Shown here piece after piece: positions 41,815 through 59,205 of a DNA stretch of 64,000 bases (the first letter of the stretch is position 1; every line of letters starts with the position of its first letter). The notes under the pieces were generated by a model. That model was not told the origin of the DNA and searched no databases. It was given only the letters and a program-made list of their open reading frames with translations. Source of the DNA: JAEUOS01 sp965279115 (GTDB lineage: Bacteria; Pseudomonadota; Gammaproteobacteria; Burkholderiales; JAEUOS01); assembly GCA_965279115.1 (NCBI GenBank), contig OZ257137.1:2480001-2544000 (forward strand), given 5' to 3'. The position numbers and the translations under genes are program-made.

Positions 41815-41843
41815 TTGACCGTGGTCCGAAAAACATCGATAAT
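41815..41843 (+). promoter_or_regulatory. Sigma70 promoter of the tRNA-tuf-secE-nusG unit
   Basis: TTGACC (41815-41820), 17 bp, GATAAT (41838-41843), with the tRNA-Tyr gene starting 14 bp further on. Near-consensus hexamers and ideal spacing make this the likely main promoter for the three tRNAs, tuf, tRNA-Trp, secE and nusG. Confidence 0.8.
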
Positions 41844-41857
41844 TTGAGGTTCGCTTC

Positions 41858-41943
41858 GGTGGGGTGGCCGAGTGGTTAATGGCAGCAGACTGTAAATCTG
41901 CCCTCTAACGAGTACGCTGGTTCGAATCCAGCCCCCACCACCA
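41858..41943 (+). tRNA. tRNA-Tyr (anticodon GTA)
   Basis: A class II tRNA of 86 nt including encoded CCA. Acceptor GGTGGGG (41858-41864) pairs with CCCCACC (41933-41939), the anticodon loop CTGTAAA (41890-41896) sits between GCAGA and TCTGC, a long variable arm follows, and the T arm is GCTGG-TTCGAAT-CCAGC. First of a Tyr-Gly-Thr tRNA run upstream of tuf. Confidence 0.97.
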
Positions 41944-41995
41944 GCGCGTTCGACGCAGCGGTTTCGCGTCGGTGAAGGCGGCGCGAGTTGGGTTT

Positions 41996-42069
41996 GCGGG
42001 TGTAGCTCAATGGTAGAGCAGAAGCCTTCCAAGCTTACGACGAGGGTTCGATTCCCTTCACCCGCTCCA
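41996..42069 (+). tRNA. tRNA-Gly (anticodon TCC)
   Basis: A 74-nt tRNA with acceptor GCGGGTG (41996-42002) pairing with CACCCGC before TCCA. The anticodon loop CTTCCAA (42026-42032) lies between GAAGC and GCTTA, giving anticodon TCC at 42028-42030. The T arm contains GGTTCGATTCC. CCA is encoded. Confidence 0.97.
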
Positions 42070-42113
42070 CGTTGTGGTGTTCGCGGCAAGTTGCAAGGTA
42101 AGAGTTGTGCAAG

Positions 42114-42188
42114 GCCCATGTAGCTCAGTGGCAGAGCACTCCCTTGGTAAGGGAGAGGTCACGTGTTCAATCCACGTCATGGGCACCA
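42114..42188 (+). tRNA. tRNA-Thr (anticodon GGT)
   Basis: A 75-nt tRNA with acceptor GCCCATG (42114-42120) pairing with CATGGGC (42178-42184), then A and encoded CCA. The anticodon stem CTCCC/GGGAG holds loop TTGGTAA with anticodon GGT at 42146-42148. tuf begins 100 bp downstream. Confidence 0.97.
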
Positions 42189-42288
42189 TAAGTTTGCGGG
42201 GGTGGCCGCTGCGCGCCGACAGGCTCGGGCAGCGCTTTTGGGCCAACCCGGTTTGTGTGAAATCTTGAATTTTTTTGGGTAGAAGATC

Positions 42289-43479
42289 ATGGCCAAGGGC
42301 AAATTTGAGCGTACGAAGCCGCACGTTAACGTTGGGACGATTGGTCACGTGGACCATGGGAAGACGACGTTGACGGCTGCGATCACGACGGTGCTGTCGT
42401 CGAAGTTTGGTGGAGAGGCGAAGGCGTACGACCAGATTGACGCGGCGCCGGAAGAGAAGGCGCGCGGGATCACGATCAACACGGCGCACGTTGAGTACGA
42501 GACGAAGTCGCGGCACTATGCGCACGTTGACTGTCCGGGGCATGCGGACTACATCAAGAACATGATTACCGGAGCGGCGCAGATGGACGGCGCGATTCTG
42601 GTGGTGTCATCGGCCGACGGCCCGATGCCGCAGACGCGTGAGCACATCCTGCTGGCGCGGCAGGTGGGCGTGCCGTACATCATCGTGTTCATGAACAAGG
42701 CCGACATGGTCGACGACAAGGAGTTGCTGGAGCTTGTCGAGATGGAAGTGCGGGAGTTGCTGTCGAAGTACGAGTTTCCTGGCGACGACACGCCGATCAT
42801 CATTGGATCGGCGAAGCTGGCGCTGGAAGGCGACAAGGGCGAGATGGGCGAAGGCGCCATCATGAAGCTGGCCGACGCGCTGGACGCGTACATCCCTGAG
42901 CCGAAGCGTGCGGTTGACGGCCCGTTCCTGCTGCCGATTGAAGACGTATTCTCGATCTCTGGCCGTGGCACGGTGGTGACCGGGCGGGTGGAGCGCGGGA
43001 TTGTGAAGGTGGGCGAAGAACTTGAGATCGTGGGCCTGAAGGCGACGGCGAAGACCGTGTGCACGGGCGTGGAGATGTTCAGGAAGCTGCTGGACCAGGG
43101 TCAGGCGGGCGACAACGTGGGGGTGCTGCTGCGTGGCACCAAGCGTGAAGACGTCGAGCGTGGCCAGGTGCTGGCCAAGCCCGGGACGATCATGCCGCAC
43201 ACCAAGTTTGAGTGCGAGGTGTACGTGCTGTCGAAGGAAGAGGGCGGGCGTCACACGCCGTTTTTCAACAACTACCGTCCGCAGTTTTACTTCCGTACGA
43301 CCGATGTGACCGGAAGCGTGGTGCTGCCGGAAGGCACCGAGATGGTGATGCCTGGAGACAACATCAAGATGGTGGTGACTCTGATTGCGCCGATCGCGAT
43401 GGAACAGGGATTGCGGTTCGCGATCCGCGAAGGCGGTCGTACCGTCGGCGCCGGCGTCGTCGCCAAAGTCATCGAGTAG
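42289..43479 (+). CDS. tuf: Elongation factor Tu, copy 1
   Basis: A 396-residue EF-Tu, the GTPase that carries aminoacyl-tRNA to the ribosome. Domain I shows GHVDHGKT (19-26), the switch I segment KARGITINTAHVEY, DCPGH (81-85) and NKAD (136-139). Lys266 in MFRKLLDQ is Arg in the second copy; by eye this A/G change at 43085 versus 60002 is the only difference, apart from the stop codon (TAG here, TAA there). Codons favour ACG, GGG and GCG, unlike adjacent ribosomal genes, which prefer ACC and GGC. Its ribosome site (GTAGAAG) is weaker than that of copy 2. It lies between tRNA-Thr and tRNA-Trp. Confidence 0.98.
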   Translation: MAKGKFERTKPHVNVGTIGHVDHGKTTLTAAITTVLSSKFGGEAKAYDQIDAAPEEKARGITINTAHVEYETKSRHYAHVDCPGHADYIKNMITGAAQMDGAILVVSSADGPMPQTREHILLARQVGVPYIIVFMNKADMVDDKELLELVEMEVRELLSKYEFPGDDTPIIIGSAKLALEGDKGEMGEGAIMKLADALDAYIPEPKRAVDGPFLLPIEDVFSISGRGTVVTGRVERGIVKVGEELEIVGLKATAKTVCTGVEMFRKLLDQGQAGDNVGVLLRGTKREDVERGQVLAKPGTIMPHTKFECEVYVLSKEEGGRHTPFFNNYRPQFYFRTTDVTGSVVLPEGTEMVMPGDNIKMVVTLIAPIAMEQGLRFAIREGGRTVGAGVVAKVIE

Positions 43480-43546
43480 GTTTTTCGTAGCAGTCAGGTT
43501 CGGAAATCGTCGGGCTTTGCCCGCGATTCCCGACAAGTTGGACCGG

Positions 43547-43570
43547 CCAAAAGTAGGTTTGTACTTTTGG
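43547..43570 (+). repeat. Perfect 9-bp stem-loop upstream of tRNA-Trp
   Basis: CCAAAAGTA (43547-43555) and TACTTTTGG (43562-43570) flank a GGTTTG loop, 11 bp before the tRNA-Trp gene. No U-run follows, so a role in RNA processing between tuf and the tRNA is more likely than termination. Confidence 0.45.
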
Positions 43571-43581
43571 ACGTTTAGCTT

Positions 43582-43657
43582 AGGGGCGTAGCTCAATTGG
43601 CAGAGCGACGGTCTCCAAAACCGTAGGTTGGGGGTTCGATTCCCTCCGCCCCTGCCA
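43582..43657 (+). tRNA. tRNA-Trp (anticodon CCA)
   Basis: A 76-nt tRNA with acceptor AGGGGCG (43582-43588) pairing with CGCCCCT (43647-43653), discriminator G and encoded CCA. The anticodon stem ACGGT/ACCGT holds loop CTCCAAA with CCA at 43615-43617. Sits between tuf and secE, as in many proteobacteria. Confidence 0.97.
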
Positions 43658-43705
43658 GGATCGCGATGTTTGTCGCGTGACCGGGCGCCAAAAAGAAGAC
43701 AGGCT

Positions 43706-44056
43706 GTGGACAAAGCAAAGCTGGTTATTGCGGTTGCGCTGGTGGTTGCCGGGCTCGCGGGGTTTTACTACTTCGGCGAGCAGGCGCTGGTATTGCGCGT
43801 CTTGTATGTGATTGCCGGCATTGCGGCGGGCACCGCGATTGCGTGGTTCACCGCGCCGGGGCAGGAGTTTTTCGCCTTTGCGCGTGATTCCTGGGGTGAG
43901 ACACGAAAGGTTGTCTGGCCCACGCGCAAGGAGGCGATTCAGACGACTGCGGCGGTGTTCGGATTTGTTTTTGTGATGGCGTTGTTCCTTTGGGTTGCCG
44001 ACAAAGGGCTCGAATGGGCACTTTACGACCTGATTCTGGGATGGAAAAAATCATGA
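43706..44056 (+). CDS. secE: Preprotein translocase subunit SecE
   Basis: A 116-residue SecE that clamps SecY in the inner membrane. Two N-terminal helices (about 5-21 and 31-48) are followed by the conserved amphipathic segment FARDSWGETRKVVWPTRKEA (62-81), containing the W-P-T/S-R-x-E family signature, and a third membrane helix at about 83-102. GTG 43706 with AAGAAGACAGG upstream is chosen; the frame runs into the tRNA if extended. The stop overlaps the nusG start (ATGA). Confidence 0.93.
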   Translation: MDKAKLVIAVALVVAGLAGFYYFGEQALVLRVLYVIAGIAAGTAIAWFTAPGQEFFAFARDSWGETRKVVWPTRKEAIQTTAAVFGFVFVMALFLWVADKGLEWALYDLILGWKKS

Positions 44057-44613
44057 CATCTGCGACCTCGCAAGCCGCTTCCGGCAAACGCTGGTATGTG
44101 GTGCATGCATATTCCGGATTTGAAAAGAGCGTCCAGCGTGCCCTGGAGGAGCGGATTAATCGCGCCGGCATGCAGGACAAGTTCGGTCGCATCATGGTGC
44201 CGGTCGAGGAAGTGATCGAACTCAAGGGCGGCCAGAAGAGCATTTCCGAACGCAAGTTCTTCCCCGGTTACCTGTTGGTCGAGATGGAAATGAACGACGA
44301 GACCTGGCACTTGGTGAAGAACACCGGCAAGGTCACTGGTTTTGTCGGCGGCAGCGGCAATCGCCCTACCGCGATCTCCCAGAAGGAGGTCGACAAGATC
44401 ATGGCGCAAATGCAGGAAGGCGCCGAAAAGCCGCGGCCCAAGGTCCTGTTCGAAGTGGGCGAAATGGTGCGCGTCAAGGAAGGCCCGTTTACCGACTTCA
44501 ACGGCAACGTCGAGGAAGTCAATTACGAGAAGAACAAGCTCAAGGTCACGGTCACCATCTTTGGCCGCGCCACTCCGGTCGAGCTTGATTTCGCGCAGGT
44601 CGAAAAGCAGTAG
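44053..44613 (+). CDS. nusG: Transcription termination/antitermination factor NusG
   Basis: A 186-residue NusG that binds RNA polymerase and couples it to Rho or the ribosome. The NGN domain begins KRWYVVHAYSGFEKSVQRAL (about 13-32) and contains FFPGYLLVEMEM near 74, and the KOW domain has VGEMVRVKEGPFTDFNGNVEEV near 134-155 (split, key G-P-F-x-x-F/N-G). ATG 44053 overlaps the secE stop; an in-frame ATG at 44041 would add MEKI. rplK follows after a 152-bp leader. Confidence 0.96.
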   Translation: MTSATSQAASGKRWYVVHAYSGFEKSVQRALEERINRAGMQDKFGRIMVPVEEVIELKGGQKSISERKFFPGYLLVEMEMNDETWHLVKNTGKVTGFVGGSGNRPTAISQKEVDKIMAQMQEGAEKPRPKVLFEVGEMVRVKEGPFTDFNGNVEEVNYEKNKLKVTVTIFGRATPVELDFAQVEKQ

Positions 44614-44765
44614 CGCTGCAGTTTTCACAGGGGCGAAGGGCCCCGGTTGCAATCCCCTTCCGGTCCATGGCGGAACCGCAAATCCGCCACGAGGAGCGCA
44701 AGTAGTTTCGCCGGTTTCGGGGCGACGAAAGCGCGCTGGTACTCAACCTTAATAGGAGCCATTCC

Positions 44766-45197
44766 ATGGCCAAGAAGATCGTCGGCTACATCAAGCTGCA
44801 GGTGCCGGCCGGCAAAGCAAACCCCTCGCCGCCCATCGGGCCGGCACTCGGCCAGCGTGGCCTCAACATCATGGAGTTCTGCAAGGCCTTCAACGCCGCC
44901 ACGCAGAAGCTCGAGCCCGGGCTGCCGATCCCGGTGGTGATCACGGCGTTTGCCGACAAGAGTTTCACCTTCATCACCAAGACGCCTCCCGCCTCGATCC
45001 TGATCAAGAAGGCGGCCGGTATCGAAAAGGGTTCCTCGAAGCCGCATAGCGACAAGGTGGGCAAGATCACCCGCGCGCAAGCCGAGGAAATCGCCAAGAC
45101 CAAGATGCCCGATCTCACTGCAGCCGACCTTGAAGCCGCGGTACGCACAGTAGCCGGGTCCGCGCGCAGCATGGGCATCAACGTGGAAGGAGTCTGA
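44766..45197 (+). CDS. rplK: 50S ribosomal protein L11
   Basis: A 143-residue L11, part of the GTPase-associated centre. The N-terminal domain has LQVPAGKANPSPPIGPALGQRGLNIMEFCKAFN (key P-S/P-P-I/V-G-P-A-L-G-Q), and the C-terminal rRNA-binding domain ends GSARSMGINVEGV. AGGAG is 6 nt before ATG 44766. The 152-bp leader upstream contains GGGGC-GAAGG-GCCCC and could hold the L1 autoregulation site, although no clear L1-type motif was recognised. rplA follows after 1 bp. Confidence 0.97.
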   Translation: MAKKIVGYIKLQVPAGKANPSPPIGPALGQRGLNIMEFCKAFNAATQKLEPGLPIPVVITAFADKSFTFITKTPPASILIKKAAGIEKGSSKPHSDKVGKITRAQAEEIAKTKMPDLTAADLEAAVRTVAGSARSMGINVEGV

Positions 45198-45198
45198 C

Positions 45199-45894
45199 AT
45201 GGCCAATCTCACCAAACGCCAAAAGGCCCTGAAACCCAAGGTCGATCGCGCCAAGAACTACCCCCTGACCGACGCGCTTGCCCTTGCCAAGGACACCGCG
45301 ACGGCAAAGTTCAATGAATCCATCGATGTGGCCGTGATGCTTGGTGTTGACGCCAAGAAATCCGACCAGACCGTGCGCGGCTCGGTGGTAATGCCTTCCG
45401 GTACCGGTAAATCGGTGCGGGTCGCGGTGTTTGCCCAGGGCGACAAGGCGGAGCAGGCCAAGGCTGCCGGCGCCGATATCGTTGGCCTCGATGACCTGGC
45501 AGAAAAGATCAAGGCAGGTCAGATGGACTTTGACGTCGTGATCGCCACGCCGGATACGATGCGGGTTGTCGGCACGCTGGGCCAGATCCTCGGGCCTCGT
45601 GGCCTGATGCCGAACCCCAAGGTCGGTACCGTGACGCCCAACGTCACCGAGGCGGTGAAAAACGCCAAAGCCGGCCAGGTGCAATACCGCACTGACAAGA
45701 ACGGCATCATCCAGTGCACCATCGGCCGCGCCAACTTCACGGTTGACCAGCTCAAGGTGAATACGCTTGCCCTTATCGATGCGCTGAACAAGGCCAAGCC
45801 GGCGGCGTCGAAAGGCGTGTACCTCAGGAAAATTTCCGTTTCGAGCACCATGGGCGTAGGGATCCGCGTGGATTCCCAGACGCTCACGGCGTAG
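45199..45894 (+). CDS. rplA: 50S ribosomal protein L1
   Basis: A 231-residue L1, the stalk protein that releases E-site tRNA and in bacteria represses its own operon. Conserved parts are KFNESIDVAVMLGVDAKKSDQ near 36-56 (key N-x-x-x-D-V-x-x-x-L-G-V-D), RGSVVMPSGTGK near 60, GPRGLMPNPKVGTVT near 132-146 and GVYLRKISVSSTMGVGI near the end. It starts 1 bp after rplK, so translation is coupled. The 380-bp gap that follows carries the rplJL leader. Confidence 0.97.
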   Translation: MANLTKRQKALKPKVDRAKNYPLTDALALAKDTATAKFNESIDVAVMLGVDAKKSDQTVRGSVVMPSGTGKSVRVAVFAQGDKAEQAKAAGADIVGLDDLAEKIKAGQMDFDVVIATPDTMRVVGTLGQILGPRGLMPNPKVGTVTPNVTEAVKNAKAGQVQYRTDKNGIIQCTIGRANFTVDQLKVNTLALIDALNKAKPAASKGVYLRKISVSSTMGVGIRVDSQTLTA

Positions 45895-46274
45895 GAGTCG
45901 AATCATTACCGGTTGCGGGCCTGGAGGGCGCGCAACCCACCATCTTTGGGCTGCCGGGAAATCTTTCCGCGAAAGTGGATGGAAATTCCGGCGGGTTGTC
46001 AAAGACCGTAGGGACGGCAAGTCGGCAGTGTGAACGACGGCGTGGTCCGGTGTCCGTGCAGGTGGCGGGACTGGCAATGATGTCGGTGTCGAAGCAGCCG
46101 TTTAATCGATCCGCGAGGGTCGCTCTACGCAGATGGCGGTCCCGGACTTAGTTTTTTCGGTCGCCGTGTTGTCAACGGCACCATGGAAGCCCGGCAAGGT
46201 TCGCGGGGTTTTCGGGTGCCACCGTCCGAAGTGCCAAACCGGCATGACGGTCGGTTTTAACAAGGAGCAGGACC
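45895..46274 (+). promoter_or_regulatory. rplA-rplJ intergenic region with probable L10 (rplJL) autoregulatory leader
   Basis: A 380-bp gap without a gene. It contains GTCAAAGACCGTAGGG (45998-46013), a block I recall at this place in other betaproteobacteria as part of the L10 leader, followed by GC-rich pairing segments and CGCAGATGGCGG near 46130. L10-(L12)4 binds such a leader through a kink-turn and represses translation of rplJ and rplL. A separate hairpin GGTTGCG/CGCAACC lies at 45911-45937, just after rplA. The exact fold and limits are not established here. Confidence 0.55.
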
Positions 46275-46805
46275 GTGGGTCTCAAGTTGTCGGAAAAGCA
46301 GGCGGTCGTATCGGAAATCGCGGGCGAAGTAGCCAAGGCGGCCGTGATCGTCGTTGCGGAGTACCGTGGTCTGGAAGTGGGCAACATCACGAAGTTGCGC
46401 AAGCAGGCGCGCGAATCCGGCGTTTACCTGCGCGTGCTCAAGAACACCCTGGCGCGCCGCGCGGTTGAAGGTACTCCCTTCGCCGGGCTGGCCGACAAGA
46501 TGGTGGGTCCCCTGATTTACGGGATTTCCACCGATCCGGTCGCTGCCGCCAAGGTGTTGAACGGCTTCGCCAAGGATAACGACAAGCTCGTTATCAAGGC
46601 GGGTGCGATGGCCAACTACCTGATGGACGTGAACGGCGTGAAAGCGCTTGCCACCATGCCGTCGCGCGAGGAGTTGCTGTCAAAGCTGTTGGGCACGATG
46701 CAGGCGCCGATTGCGCAGTTTGTCCGTACGCTGAACGAGGTCCCGACCAAGTTCGTGCGCGGGCTGGCTGCGGTTCGCGATGCCAAAGAGACGACCGGCG
46801 CCTAA
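46275..46805 (+). CDS. rplJ: 50S ribosomal protein L10
   Basis: A 176-residue L10, base of the L7/L12 stalk. LKLSEKQAVVSEIAGEVAKA at 3-22, IVVAEYRGLEV near 25-35, ESGVYLRVLKNTLARRA near 47-63 and the C-terminal L12-binding helix (LLGTMQAPIAQFVRTLNEVPTKFVRGLAAV, about 137-166; key helix pattern) are all typical. GTG 46275 is preceded by AAGGAGCAGGACC, a strong ribosome site. Expected to be autoregulated through the upstream leader. Confidence 0.96.
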   Translation: MGLKLSEKQAVVSEIAGEVAKAAVIVVAEYRGLEVGNITKLRKQARESGVYLRVLKNTLARRAVEGTPFAGLADKMVGPLIYGISTDPVAAAKVLNGFAKDNDKLVIKAGAMANYLMDVNGVKALATMPSREELLSKLLGTMQAPIAQFVRTLNEVPTKFVRGLAAVRDAKETTGA

Positions 46806-46871
46806 GACGCGAACCGATCCTCTCGCCCCTTTCGGAATCAATCAAACCTTTACTGAAATCTGGAGTCAATC

Positions 46872-47252
46872 ATGGCAGTTAGCAAAGCAGAAATCCTCGA
46901 AGCAATCGCGAGCATGACCGTTCTCGAACTCTCCGAAATGATCAAGGAGATGGAAGAGAAATTCGGCGTATCCGCAGCCGCCGCAGCCGTGGCGGTAGCC
47001 GCGCCTGCCGGTGGCGCAGCCGCTCCGGCAGCCGAAGAGCAGACCGAGTTCACCGTCAACCTGCTCGCCGCTGGCGAGAAGAAGGTTGAAGTGATCAAGG
47101 TTGTGCGCGCGGCCACCGGCCTTGGCCTGAAGGAAGCCAAGGACCTGGTCGACGGCGCGCCGAAGGCCGTCAAGGAAGGCATCAAGAAGGAAGACGCTGC
47201 CGCTCTCAAGAAGCAGCTCGAGGACGCGGGCGCGAAAGTCGAAGTCAAGTAA
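46872..47252 (+). CDS. rplL: 50S ribosomal protein L7/L12
   Basis: A 126-residue L7/L12, present in multiple copies on the ribosomal stalk where it recruits translation GTPases. The N-terminal dimerisation domain (MAVSKAEILEAIASMTVLEL) is joined by an Ala-rich hinge (about 36-58) to the globular domain with KVEVIKVVRAATGLGLKEAK near 75-94 and LVDGAPKAVKEG near 96. It starts 66 bp after rplJ. A 296-bp gap separates it from rpoB. Confidence 0.97.
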   Translation: MAVSKAEILEAIASMTVLELSEMIKEMEEKFGVSAAAAAVAVAAPAGGAAAPAAEEQTEFTVNLLAAGEKKVEVIKVVRAATGLGLKEAKDLVDGAPKAVKEGIKKEDAAALKKQLEDAGAKVEVK

Positions 47253-47548
47253 TCGCGAGTGCGGGTTCGGCGGCGGTCCTTCTGGGTCCGCGGCCGACCG
47301 GTGCGGCAGAAGCCGCATTCAAGTGTGTTCATCGAGAGCGCCCTTGAATGTGTTTTCTGATACGACTGCAGAAGACAGGTTCGGCCGGGTTTGTGCGCAA
47401 TGCACAGCCGTCCGCCATAGGCTGGTAGTGGCCAGCCGCCGAACCGCAAGTGCTCCGGAAATGTCCGGGCATCCAACCCAGTCGCCTGGCTTCCACGTCC
47501 GGGCCGGTTTCTTCGACCGGCGGGGCGTGCGCGATTCGAAAGAGGCTT
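47253..47548 (+). other. rplL-rpoB intergenic region (296 bp)
   Basis: No gene or convincing promoter is seen. Just after rplL, GCGGTCC-TTCT-GGGTCCGC (about 47270-47292) can form an imperfect hairpin. In enterobacteria this interval holds an attenuator and an RNase III site that lower rpoBC expression relative to rplJL; this hairpin is a candidate for a similar role, without further proof. The open frame running through the gap into rpoB lacks a ribosome site. Confidence 0.4.
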
Positions 47549-51655
<4,107 letters not shown>

Positions 51656-51679
51656 TTCTTCAACCGGAGAGATAAGCCA

Positions 51680-55879
<4,200 letters not shown>

Positions 55880-55885
55880 TCGGGG

Positions 55886-55917
55886 GGCGGCAGGCTTTCC
55901 AGGTAATGCCTGCCGCC
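55886..55917 (+). terminator. Hairpin downstream of rpoC, possible terminator
   Basis: A perfect 10-bp stem GGCGGCAGGC (55886-55895)/GCCTGCCGCC (55908-55917) lies 6 bp after the rpoC stop. There is no U-run, and the rpsL -35 box starts 3 bp beyond, so termination may be weak or the stem may protect the rpoBC mRNA 3' end. Confidence 0.5.
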
Positions 55918-55920
55918 ATC

Positions 55921-55950
55921 TTGACGCTCAAACGAAGTTGGGGCTATAAT
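55921..55950 (+). promoter_or_regulatory. Sigma70 promoter of the str operon (rpsL)
   Basis: TTGACG (55921-55926), 18 bp, TATAAT (55945-55950) lies 93 bp before rpsL. It is one of the best promoter matches in the window and should drive rpsL, rpsG, fusA and tuf. Confidence 0.85.
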
Positions 55951-56043
55951 CCCAAGTCTTTGTTTGTGCGTTTCAGGCTTTAACCATTCACGCCCGGCCA
56001 ATCGAAGTCGGGCCGTTATCAATATAAGTATCGGATACGCGAC

Positions 56044-56421
56044 ATGCCAACCATCAATCAGCTCGTTCGCAGCGGGCGTCAGGCCCCTGTGGTCAAGAGC
56101 AAGGTGCCGGCGATGCAGCGATGCCCGCAAAAGCGCGGCGTCTGCACCCGGGTCTACACCACCACTCCGAAAAAGCCGAACTCGGCGTTGCGCAAGGTCG
56201 CAAAAGTGCGCCTCACCAACGGTTTCGAGGTCATTTCCTACATCGGCGGCGAGGGGCACAACCTGCAGGAGCACTCGGTTGTGCTCATCCGCGGTGGTCG
56301 TGTGAAAGACCTTCCGGGTGTGCGTTATCACATGGTCCGCGGCAGCCTTGACACCCAGGGCGTCAAGGATCGCAAGCAGTCGCGTTCCAAGTACGGCGCC
56401 AAGCGTCCGAAGGCCGCCTAA
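56044..56421 (+). CDS. rpsL: 30S ribosomal protein S12
   Basis: A 125-residue S12, the decoding-centre protein. MPTINQLVRSGR at the start, VYTTTPKKPNSALRKVAKVR near 38-56 and GGRVKDLPGVRYH near 84-96 are invariant. The streptomycin-resistance positions carry the wild-type lysines (Lys43 and Lys88). It is the first gene of the str operon and rpsG follows after 13 bp. Confidence 0.98.
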   Translation: MPTINQLVRSGRQAPVVKSKVPAMQRCPQKRGVCTRVYTTTPKKPNSALRKVAKVRLTNGFEVISYIGGEGHNLQEHSVVLIRGGRVKDLPGVRYHMVRGSLDTQGVKDRKQSRSKYGAKRPKAA

Positions 56422-56434
56422 GGAAGGATGAATC

Positions 56435-56905
<471 letters not shown>

Positions 56906-56942
56906 GTTTCAAGGGCGGCTTGCCCGCCTCCAAGCCGTCCCG

Positions 56943-56977
56943 GAGCGTCTCCAGTTCAGGAGGCGCTCTTTCGTTTC
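56943..56977 (+). terminator. Probable partial terminator between rpsG and fusA
   Basis: GAGCGTCTCC (56943-56952) and GGAGGCGCTC (56959-56968) form a 10-bp stem with one G-U pair and an AGTTCA loop, followed by TTTCGTTTC. The T-tract is interrupted, so it may attenuate rather than fully end the rpsLG transcript ahead of fusA. Confidence 0.6.
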
Positions 56978-57007
56978 AGGGGCGTGTGGTTTGCAAGCAG
57001 TCATTCC

Positions 57008-57027
57008 GCCGGACGCATGCGTCCGGC
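57008..57027. promoter_or_regulatory. 20-bp perfect palindrome upstream of fusA
   Basis: GCCGGACGCATGCGTCCGGC is fully self-complementary and ends 29 bp before the fusA GTG, followed by TTGATCTTT. It may form a hairpin in the fusA 5' UTR, act as a protein-binding site, or work as a second terminator; the short T-tract makes complete termination unlikely. Confidence 0.5.
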
Positions 57028-57056
57028 TTGATCTTTAAGTGAAAGAGGTGTCTCAA

Positions 57057-59159
<2,103 letters not shown>

Positions 59160-59193
59160 TTGTTCTTTAGTTTCAACCCTTATTGTTCTTTAG
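59160..59193 (+). repeat. Direct repeat in the fusA-tuf spacer
   Basis: TTGTTCTTTAG occurs at 59160-59170 and again at 59183-59193, 23 bp apart. The second copy runs into the tuf ribosome site (TTTAGGAGATAAG). Similar CTTTAAG runs precede the ribosome sites of fusA and rpsJ, so this may be a translation-enhancing element that has been duplicated here. Confidence 0.5.
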
Positions 59194-59205
59194 GAGATAA
59201 GCAAA

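Noticed and set aside
41625..42119. Minus-strand frame across tRNA-Tyr and tRNA-Gly
   Set aside because: The product is the familiar spurious tRNA-antisense peptide (GGGGWIRTSV-like, NRTLVV-like) seen in many draft annotations.
42607..43713. Minus-strand frame across tuf and tRNA-Trp
   Set aside because: Same kind of tRNA/tuf antisense artefact; no ribosome site or domain.
46133..46468. Small plus-strand frame overlapping the rplJ start
   Set aside because: No ribosome site, and it runs out of frame into rplJ; the leader RNA explanation fits better.
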